This document shows positions 14,669-19,991 of a stretch of 19,991 nt of DNA, piece after piece (position 1 is the stretch's first letter; each line of letters opens with the position of its first letter). The notes beneath the pieces are model-generated. The model made no database searches. It saw nothing but the letters and a program-made list of their open reading frames with translations, and had not been told where the DNA came from. Position numbers and translations under genes: made by a program. The DNA comes from an uncultured Oscillospiraceae bacterium (lineage in GTDB: Bacteria > Bacillota > Clostridia > Oscillospirales > Oscillospiraceae), in contig CAKUBI010000029.1 of assembly GCA_934636865.1 (NCBI GenBank), forward strand, positions 1-19,991, read 5' to 3'.

Positions 14669-15883
14669 ATGGCGCATGCATACCGGGACGACTTCCCTCT
14701 GCTCAAGCGTCAGGACGTTGCCTATCTCGACAACGCCGCGACGGCGCAGCGCCCGCAGTGCGTGCTGGACGCCGTAACAAGGTTTTACGAGTCGCAGAAC
14801 GCCAATCCGCTGCGCGGTCTCTACCCCCTGAGCGTCGCCGCGACGGAGGCCTATGAGGACGCGCGCGAGGCCGTCCGGGCCTTTGTGAACGCGAAGAGCA
14901 GCCGCGAGATCATCTTTACCCGCAACACCACTGAGAGCCTGAACCTCGTGGCCTACAGCTACGGCCTTTCCCATGTGAAGGCCGGGGATGAAGTGCTCGT
15001 TTCCATCATGGAGCACCACAGCAACCTGCTTCCGTGGCAGATGGTCTGCCGCCAGACCGGCGCGGTGCTCAAATTCATGGAGTGTGAGATGGACGGCACG
15101 CTGGATCTAAACAAGGTCGAAGCCCTCATCACGCCGCGCACAAAGATCGTGGCCTGCACGCACGTCTCGAACGTTTTGGGCCGCGTCAATCCCATCCGCG
15201 AGATCGCGGCGCTGGCGCACCGCGTTGGCGCGGTCATGGTTGTGGACGGCGCGCAGAGCACGCCCCACCTCCCCGTGGACGTGCAGGCGCTGGACGCGGA
15301 CTTTCTTGCCTTCTCCGGCCACAAGGTCTACGGTCCCATGGGGATCGGCGTGCTCTACGGCCGCGAAGAGCTGCTGAACGCCATGCCCCCCTTCCTCACA
15401 GGCGGCGAGATGATCGAATCCGTCACCCGTGAGAGCGCGGTCTATGCCGAGCTTCCCCATAAGTTCGAGGCCGGTACGGTCAACGCCGCCGACGCGGTGG
15501 GCCTGCACGCGGCCATCGATTATGTGGGCCGCGTCGGCTTTGCGGCAATGCACCGCCAGGAGGTCAGCCTGACCCGCCGGGCCATGGAGGGCATCCGAAG
15601 CATCCCCTGCGTGCACCTGCTCGGCTCTGACGATCCGGAGGAGCACTGCGGCATCCTCACCTTCACGGTGGACGGCGTCCACCCGCACGACATCAGCGAG
15701 ATCCTCGCGAGCGACGGCGTGGCCATCCGCGCGGGCCATCACTGCGCCCAGCCGCTGCACGCCTATTTAAAGCATCCGTCCACCGCGCGGGCAAGTCTGG
15801 CGTTTTACAATACGGAGGATGAGATCGACCGTCTGCTGGACAGTCTTTCCACCTTGAGGGAGCGAATGGGATATGGAAAATAG
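14669..15883 (+). CDS. sufS: Cysteine desulfurase SufS
   Basis: A 404-residue group II cysteine desulfurase using pyridoxal phosphate, which takes sulfur from cysteine for cluster assembly. The PLP lysine is K219 in AFSGHKVYGP, and VVDGAQS (191-197) binds the cofactor ring. The active Cys is about C359 in RAGHHCAQPL, the SufS-type loop. The ATG lies nine bases after GAGGAGG and one base after the sufD stop. The gene overlaps sufU by 11 bases, fitting direct sulfur hand-over from SufS to SufU. Confidence 0.95.
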   Translation: MAHAYRDDFPLLKRQDVAYLDNAATAQRPQCVLDAVTRFYESQNANPLRGLYPLSVAATEAYEDAREAVRAFVNAKSSREIIFTRNTTESLNLVAYSYGLSHVKAGDEVLVSIMEHHSNLLPWQMVCRQTGAVLKFMECEMDGTLDLNKVEALITPRTKIVACTHVSNVLGRVNPIREIAALAHRVGAVMVVDGAQSTPHLPVDVQALDADFLAFSGHKVYGPMGIGVLYGREELLNAMPPFLTGGEMIESVTRESAVYAELPHKFEAGTVNAADAVGLHAAIDYVGRVGFAAMHRQEVSLTRRAMEGIRSIPCVHLLGSDDPEEHCGILTFTVDGVHPHDISEILASDGVAIRAGHHCAQPLHAYLKHPSTARASLAFYNTEDEIDRLLDSLSTLRERMGYGK

Positions 15884-16301
15884 AAGCTTTTATAATGAGA
15901 TCCTCACCGAGCACAACCTGCATCCGGAGTTCAAGCACGACCTGCCGGACGCCGACATCGTGCTTGAGGGCGTGAACCCCAGCTGCGGCGACGACATTTT
16001 TCTCAAGCTGAAGCTGGACGGCGACACGATCGCCGACGGCGCGTTTGTCGGCGATGGCTGCGCCATCTCGCAGGCGTCTGCTGACATCATGCTCGGCATG
16101 ATCATCGGGAAAAAGAAGGACGAAGCGCTCAGAATGGGCGAGATCTTTCTCAGGATGATCCAGGGCGAAGCGTCGGAGGACGAGATTGACAGCCTTGAAG
16201 AGGCTTCTGCCCTGCGCGACATCGCCCACATGCCCGCGCGCGTCAAGTGCGCGGTGCTCGGCTGGCGCACGCTGAAGGAAGCCCTGCAGGACCAGCCGTA
16301 A
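15873..16301 (+). CDS. sufU: Zinc-dependent sulfurtransferase SufU
   Basis: A 142-residue SufU, which accepts persulfide sulfur from SufS in Gram-positive bacteria and passes it to SufBCD. The zinc ligands are visible: C38 and D40 in NPSCGDD, C63 in GDGCAIS and C126 in ARVKCAVLGW. It has the 18-20 residue insertion between the last two Cys that separates SufU from IscU. The start overlaps the end of sufS. It is the last gene of the operon and is followed by a strong terminator. Confidence 0.93.
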   Translation: MENRSFYNEILTEHNLHPEFKHDLPDADIVLEGVNPSCGDDIFLKLKLDGDTIADGAFVGDGCAISQASADIMLGMIIGKKKDEALRMGEIFLRMIQGEASEDEIDSLEEASALRDIAHMPARVKCAVLGWRTLKEALQDQP

Positions 16302-16330
16302 GGCCATCTTTTCAGTCGTTTTTTAAAGAT

Positions 16331-16370
16331 AAAGAGGTATTTACCGCTGTGCGGTAAATACCTCTTTTTG
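16331..16370. terminator. Bidirectional terminator between sufU and ttcA
   Basis: A perfect 17-pair inverted repeat (16331-16347 with 16351-16367, loop TGT) has a T-run on its right and an A-rich stretch on its left. It serves both converging operons, ending six bases before the ttcA stop. Confidence 0.85.
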
Positions 16371-16375
16371 TTTCA

Positions 16376-17254
16376 TCAATCGCGACAGCCGCGCTTCGCG
16401 GCTTCCATCTGCTTCTCCTCGTAGCCCTCCAAAAAGGAATGCAGCTCCCCCTTCGTCTTGTAGCCGGGGAAGGTGTCGAGCGAGACGGTATGGATGCTGT
16501 TGAAGATGGACTTTTCGATGTTGGGATTATCCCGCTTCAATCTTCGCAGCAGCGTCTTGATCTCCTGCCGCTTCGAGCCGCCCCCGCCGTTGTCGCAGAT
16601 GGTGCAGTTCTCCGTAAAGCGGCAGGCGCACTGGATGAATTCCAGCTGGTTGTACTGCCGCCACGCGATGATGCTCTCTTCGTGGATGCAGTACATCGGG
16701 CGGATGAGCTCCATGCCCTCAAAGTTGTCGCTGTGGAGCTTTGGCAGCATGGCCTGCAGCTGCGAGCCGTAGAACATGCCCATAACGGTCGTTTCGATCA
16801 CGTCGTTGAAGTGGTGGCCCAGCGCGATCTTGTTGCAGCCGAGCTCCCTTGCCTTGCTGTAGAGGTGGCCGCGCCGCATGCGGGCGCAGAGGTAGCAGGG
16901 CGACTTGTCCGTGCTGTTGGCCACCTCGAAGATGTTGGTCTCAAACACCGTGATGGGGATGTGCAGAAGCGCCGCGTTGCTCTCGATGCGCTGGCGGTTG
17001 ATGGCGTTGTAGCCGGGGTCCATCACAAGGAACACCAGATCAAACGGCACGTCGCTGTGGCGGTGCAGCTCCTGCATAAGCTTTGCCATCAGCATCGAGT
17101 CCTTGCCGCCGGAGATGCACACGGCGATCTTGTCGCCTGCCTGAATCAGTTCATATTTTTTCACCGCGTAAACGAACGGCTTCCACAGCTCGTCCCGGTA
17201 TTTTTTGATGATGCTCCGTTCGATCATCTGATATGGTTCCAATGCTCTTGACAT
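16376..17254 (-). CDS. ttcA: TtcA-like tRNA 2-thiocytidine biosynthesis protein (PP-loop ATPase)
   Basis: A 292-residue adenylating thiolase of the TtcA/TtuA group, which puts sulfur on C32 of tRNAs. It has the PP-loop SGGKDS (48-53), the C120-x2-C123 pair in PCYLCARMRRG, GHHFNDVIET (146-155), and a later Cys in FTENCTIC that matches the third cluster ligand of E. coli TtcA. Such enzymes carry a [4Fe-4S] cluster. The ATG at 17252-17254 is preceded by GAGAGGA; the frame runs 80 codons further upstream but there lacks family similarity and overlaps the desulfurase gene. It is last in an operon with tcdA and a cysteine desulfurase, a likely sulfur donor. The exact target base is inferred. Confidence 0.85.
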   Translation of the reverse strand: MSRALEPYQMIERSIIKKYRDELWKPFVYAVKKYELIQAGDKIAVCISGGKDSMLMAKLMQELHRHSDVPFDLVFLVMDPGYNAINRQRIESNAALLHIPITVFETNIFEVANSTDKSPCYLCARMRRGHLYSKARELGCNKIALGHHFNDVIETTVMGMFYGSQLQAMLPKLHSDNFEGMELIRPMYCIHEESIIAWRQYNQLEFIQCACRFTENCTICDNGGGGSKRQEIKTLLRRLKRDNPNIEKSIFNSIHTVSLDTFPGYKTKGELHSFLEGYEEKQMEAAKRGCRD

Positions 17255-17328
17255 CGTCTGATTTCCTCTCATCCGATAGATTTGACGCTCCGCCGAGAAG
17301 GCAGCGCGTCTCCCCTGCCCCGTGCGGC

Positions 17329-18450
17329 TCACCGCATCAGCTCGCGATAGCAGCGGTCGAAGGCTTGCAGAAATCCCGTGATCTCCTCTTCCGTCGTCAG
17401 GTGGCTGAGGCTGATGCGCCATGAGGACAGCGCGTTTTTCCGGTCGCGGCTCACGGCGTAGACCGCCTTGGAGGGCGTTCCCTCCACCGAGCACGCGGAC
17501 TTCACGGACACGCAGATACCTTCCTCTCCCAGTGCCTGCTGGAATACCGTCCCCTTGACGCCGCCGACGCTCAGATTCAGGATGTGCGGTACGGCGTTTT
17601 CCGGGCTGTTGAAGCGAATGGCCGGGTATTTTCCAAGCTCCGTGCGCAGCAGGCGGTTCAGCGTTCTCACATGGGCAACGCGCCGCTCCTGCTGCTCAAG
17701 CGCCAGTCGCAGCGCCGTCTCGACCGACACAGCCATGCCCAGCGCGGGCGTGCCGCTGCGGTAGGGCGTGGTGCTGCCGCCGCCGTGGATCTGCGGCTCG
17801 ATGACGAGGTCCTTCCTTTTAAAAAGCAGCCCGCTGCCGTTCAGGCCGTAAAACTTGTGCGGCGCGATGCTCATCGTGTCCACGCCGGAGAGCACCAGTT
17901 CCGTCTTTCCCACCGCCTGCGTAGCGTCCACATGCAGCCGGCAGTTGGGGTAATCCTTCAAAATTTCTGCGATCTCCCGGATGGGCTGCACGGTGCCAAG
18001 CTCGCTGTCCACCGCGCAGACGGCAACGAGCACCGTGTCCCTGCGCAGAAGCTCGCGCAGGTGCTCCAAGTCGATGGTGCCGTCCCGCTGGACATCCACG
18101 AGATCGACCTCGCAGCCCTGCTGCTGGAGGGCAGACAGCGCGCCGCCCACAGAGGAGTGCTCCAGCGCGGTCGAAATGATGTGCCTGCCCACATGGCGTG
18201 ATGCCTGCGTAACGCCCTTGAGGGCAAGGTTGTTGGACTCGCTGGCCCCGGAGGTGTAGATGATCTCCTCGGGCAAAACGCCCAGCAGCGCCGCGACGCT
18301 GTCCGTCACACGGGTCATTTCCGCCTGCGCGGCCCGCCCCGCGGGGTGGGTGGAGTTTGGGTTGCCGATATAGCGCCGCTCCGTCTGCAAAAAGGCGTCC
18401 AGCACGACGGGGTCCGCCGCCGTATTGGCGGAATAATCCAGATAGATCAT
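17329..18450 (-). CDS. NifS/IscS-like cysteine desulfurase
   Basis: A 373-residue class V aminotransferase-fold desulfurase, distinct from SufS. Features are YLDYSANT at the start, SGASESNNLALKG (67-79), H98 in TALEHSS, the cofactor site VDATQAVGK (174-182), the PLP lysine K199 in SIAPHKFYG and the likely active Cys C320 in VSVKSACS. The ATG overlaps the tcdA stop as ATGA, so the two are translationally coupled. With ttcA downstream by 74 bases, it probably supplies sulfur for tRNA thiolation. It may also serve other sulfur acceptors. Confidence 0.88.
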   Translation of the reverse strand: MIYLDYSANTAADPVVLDAFLQTERRYIGNPNSTHPAGRAAQAEMTRVTDSVAALLGVLPEEIIYTSGASESNNLALKGVTQASRHVGRHIISTALEHSSVGGALSALQQQGCEVDLVDVQRDGTIDLEHLRELLRRDTVLVAVCAVDSELGTVQPIREIAEILKDYPNCRLHVDATQAVGKTELVLSGVDTMSIAPHKFYGLNGSGLLFKRKDLVIEPQIHGGGSTTPYRSGTPALGMAVSVETALRLALEQQERRVAHVRTLNRLLRTELGKYPAIRFNSPENAVPHILNLSVGGVKGTVFQQALGEEGICVSVKSACSVEGTPSKAVYAVSRDRKNALSSWRISLSHLTTEEEITGFLQAFDRCYRELMR

Positions 18451-19214
18451 TGCGGTCTCTCCCACGCGGTCAGGTCCTTCACGACCTCGCCCGCGACGAT
18501 CAGACCCACCGCAGCGGGCACGAAGGCGTTGCTGCCGGGGACCTGCCGCCGCTGCGTGCACTTGCGCGCCGTGCCCGGCGGGCAGATGCAGTGCGTCCGG
18601 CAGCTGATGGACATATCGTCCAGCGGCGTGATGGGCGGCTCCTTCGAGTAGACGACCTTCAGCTTTTTGATGCCTCGCTTTTTGAGCTCGCGCCGCATGA
18701 CTCTCGCCAGCGGGCAGACCGAGGTCTTATAAATGTCCGTCACCTCAAAGGCCGCGGCGTCCATCTTGTTCCCCGCGCCCATGCTGCTGATGATGGGAAC
18801 GTCCGCTTTCTGCGCCTGCTCGATGAGCTCCAGCTTGCCGGTCACGGTGTCGATGGCGTCCACGATGTAGTCGTACTGCGTAAAGTCAAACTGCTCCGCT
18901 GTCTGCGGCGCGTAAAAGGTCTTGTAGGTGTGAACGACGGCGTTTGGATTGATCTCCTTAATGCGCTCCTCCGCCACATCCACCTTGTACTGCCCCACGG
19001 TCCTGCGTGTGGCAAAAATCTGGCGGTTCAGGTTCGTCAGGCAGACCCGGTCGTCATCAATGAGGTCCAGCGTGCCGACGCCGCTGCGCGCCAGCGCCTC
19101 CACCGTATAACCGCCCACACCGCCGATGCCGAACACCGCCACGCGGGCGTGAAACAGCCGCTCCATGCCGTCCTGGCCAAGAAGCAGCTGTGTCCTTGAA
19201 AACTGATTGAGCAT
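18447..19214 (-). CDS. tcdA: tRNA threonylcarbamoyladenosine dehydratase (TcdA, ThiF/E1-like)
   Basis: A 255-residue E1-like enzyme that uses ATP to cyclise t6A37 of tRNAs into ct6A. It has the nucleotide-binding GIGGVGGYTVEALARSG (29-45), LIDDDRVCLTNLNRQ, DAIDTVTGKLELI, MGAGNKMDAAAFEVTDIYKTSVCPLARVMR, and a C-terminal NAFVPAAVGLIVAGEVV, all typical of TcdA (YgdL/CsdL). A Cys-rich stretch, CRTHCICPPGTARKC, lies before that. The ATG at 19212-19214 follows CGGAGAG; a GTG two codons upstream is less likely. It opens the leftward operon under the promoter at 19348-19376. Confidence 0.88.
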   Translation of the reverse strand: MLNQFSRTQLLLGQDGMERLFHARVAVFGIGGVGGYTVEALARSGVGTLDLIDDDRVCLTNLNRQIFATRRTVGQYKVDVAEERIKEINPNAVVHTYKTFYAPQTAEQFDFTQYDYIVDAIDTVTGKLELIEQAQKADVPIISSMGAGNKMDAAAFEVTDIYKTSVCPLARVMRRELKKRGIKKLKVVYSKEPPITPLDDMSISCRTHCICPPGTARKCTQRRQVPGSNAFVPAAVGLIVAGEVVKDLTAWERPQ

Positions 19215-19540
19215 ATGCACTCTCCGACTTTGATGATCTCACACAACATCCCCGTCGAAGTTCAAGCCAAGGCGGCGGATTTTCTCATGGTGTACGATCA
19301 AAATTCTCATTTTTACCAATAAACATAGTAAGGTGATATGTTAGATTATTGTAGCACATCCGTCATTCGGTGTCAACCGCACCATGCCCCGCAGATCGCA
19401 TCAGGCAAGTTTCCTCCCCGTGCGCTGCTCAGAACGATCAACATCGCATAAGTGGCTCAGCTTGACCGGAAACGCCGCGACCCGCAGTCCACGGCGCAGG
19501 CCCTTCCGAGATAAGCACCGAGAATTCAAGCAAAACGCGA
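19215..19540. other. Intergenic region before tcdA
   Basis: About 360 bases lie between tcdA and the tRNA genes. They hold the tcdA promoter, its leader of about 125 bases and, from about 19380 to 19540, sequence in which I see no gene, repeat or convincing structure. Confidence 0.5.
19322..19376 (-). promoter_or_regulatory. Promoter of the tcdA-desulfurase-ttcA operon
   Basis: On the minus strand TTGACA (19376-19371), a 17-base spacer and TACAAT (19353-19348) make a near-consensus promoter. A six-base inverted repeat (19322-19327 AACATA, 19337-19342 TATGTT) lies at the expected transcription start and could be an operator. Confidence 0.75.
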
Positions 19541-19574
19541 AAAGACCTTGAAACCGTATGGCTTCAAGGTCTTT
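19541..19574 (-). terminator. Terminator after the tRNA-Ser pair
   Basis: A perfect 12-pair inverted repeat (19541-19552 with 19563-19574, ten-base loop), closed on the minus strand by T residues. It lies three bases past the tRNA-Ser(GCT) CCA end. Confidence 0.7.
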
Positions 19575-19576
19575 CG

Positions 19577-19670
19577 TGGCGCGGAAGAGAGGATTTGAAC
19601 CTCCGCGACGCTTTTTACACGTCCTACTCCCTTAGCAGGGGAGCCCCTTCGGCCTCTTGGGTACTTCCGC
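19577..19670 (-). tRNA. tRNA-Ser (anticodon GCT)
   Basis: On the minus strand the acceptor arms GCGGAAG and CTTCCGC pair, followed by G and an encoded CCA (19579-19577). The anticodon loop reads CTGCTAA, anticodon GCT. The T-arm is GAGGTTCAAATCCTC. A long variable arm of the serine type is present, and the total is 94 bases including CCA. Confidence 0.93.
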
Positions 19671-19692
19671 AGGTCGATGGTATCTTTTCAAT

Positions 19693-19780
19693 TGGCGGAG
19701 AGAGTGGGATTCGAACCCACGGATGCTTTCACATCGCCGGTTTTCAAGACCGGTGCCTTCAACCGCTCGGCCATCTCTCC
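19693..19780 (-). tRNA. tRNA-Ser (anticodon TGA)
   Basis: On the minus strand the gene begins GGAGAGATGGCCGAG, has the anticodon loop CTTGAAA (anticodon TGA), a long serine-type variable arm, the T-arm GTGGGTTCGAATCCCAC, and ends CTCTCC-G-CCA with CCA encoded (19695-19693). It is 88 bases long and lies 22 bases upstream of tRNA-Ser(GCT), so both are probably one transcript. Confidence 0.95.
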
Positions 19781-19816
19781 GGATCATGAGTTCGCGTCTA
19801 TCTCTCAAACGCGAGT

Positions 19817-19849
19817 ATTATATTACCATATGAAACCGTGATTTGTCAA
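19817..19849 (-). promoter_or_regulatory. Promoter of the tRNA-Ser pair
   Basis: On the minus strand TTGACA (19849-19844) precedes TAATAT (19825-19820, 18-base spacer), which overlaps a perfect TATAAT (19822-19817, 21-base spacer). The 18-base pairing is the more likely. Confidence 0.6.
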
Positions 19850-19991
19850 CCGCAATTTGAAGATTTCTCATAAAATCTGCATTTTCTGATTGCTGCACAG
19901 CCCGCAGCTTTGATATCAGCACATATCCCATAATTGCTTCAATTTTCAGTGTTTCCATGTCTGTGCGCGATGCGCTTCAGCGCCGTTCGCT

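Noticed and set aside
17255..17494. The 80-codon N-terminal extension of ttcA
   Set aside because: It overlaps the desulfurase gene, has no family similarity, and a good ribosome site precedes the ATG at 17254.
1..19991. CRISPR array or restriction/defence system
   Set aside because: I found no regularly spaced repeats, cas genes, methylases or toxin-antitoxin pairs. The part of the element in view carries only recombination and control functions.

Overview
The window looks like chromosome from a GC-rich, spore-forming Clostridia bacterium (Bacillota, probably near the Oscillospiraceae). The evidence is a SpoVAD fragment followed by SpoVAE, an Rrf2-SufCBDSU iron-sulfur operon, AGGAGG-type ribosome binding sites, and two tandem tRNA-Ser genes with encoded CCA ends. 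Genus cannot be decided from the sequence alone.

Bases 1 to about 3889 are different: AT-richer, and the right-hand end of an integrated mobile element. They hold a YqaJ-type exonuclease gene reading left, a roughly 770-base control region with a strong leftward promoter and structured terminators, a small DUF6870-like gene, and a large serine recombinase. The recombinase stops only about 30 bases before the host sequence resumes. Host sequence resumes inside spoVAD: only the last ~130 codons are here, intact and in frame, followed by spoVAE. The element therefore splits a spore-germination gene, in the way the skin element splits sigK. This is the most interesting feature of the window. The other half of spoVAD should lie beyond the left edge.

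Bases 4300-7840 hold spoVAE, a convergent membrane glycosyltransferase (GT2) gene and a C69 dipeptidase gene. Bases 7839-10925 hold a MATE exporter gene and a citC gene pointing away from each other. Both lack their 5' ends and they meet at about base 8790, which suggests one deletion or a mis-join. A CitX-CitG fusion follows citC.

Bases 11038-16370 are an iscR-sufC-sufB-sufD-sufS-sufU operon with a near-consensus promoter, an inverted-repeat operator and a strong shared terminator. Convergent to it is a leftward operon tcdA-cysteine desulfurase-ttcA for tRNA modification, which draws on sulfur and Fe-S chemistry like its neighbour. The right end carries tRNA-Ser(TGA) and tRNA-Ser(GCT), also leftward, with a promoter and terminator.
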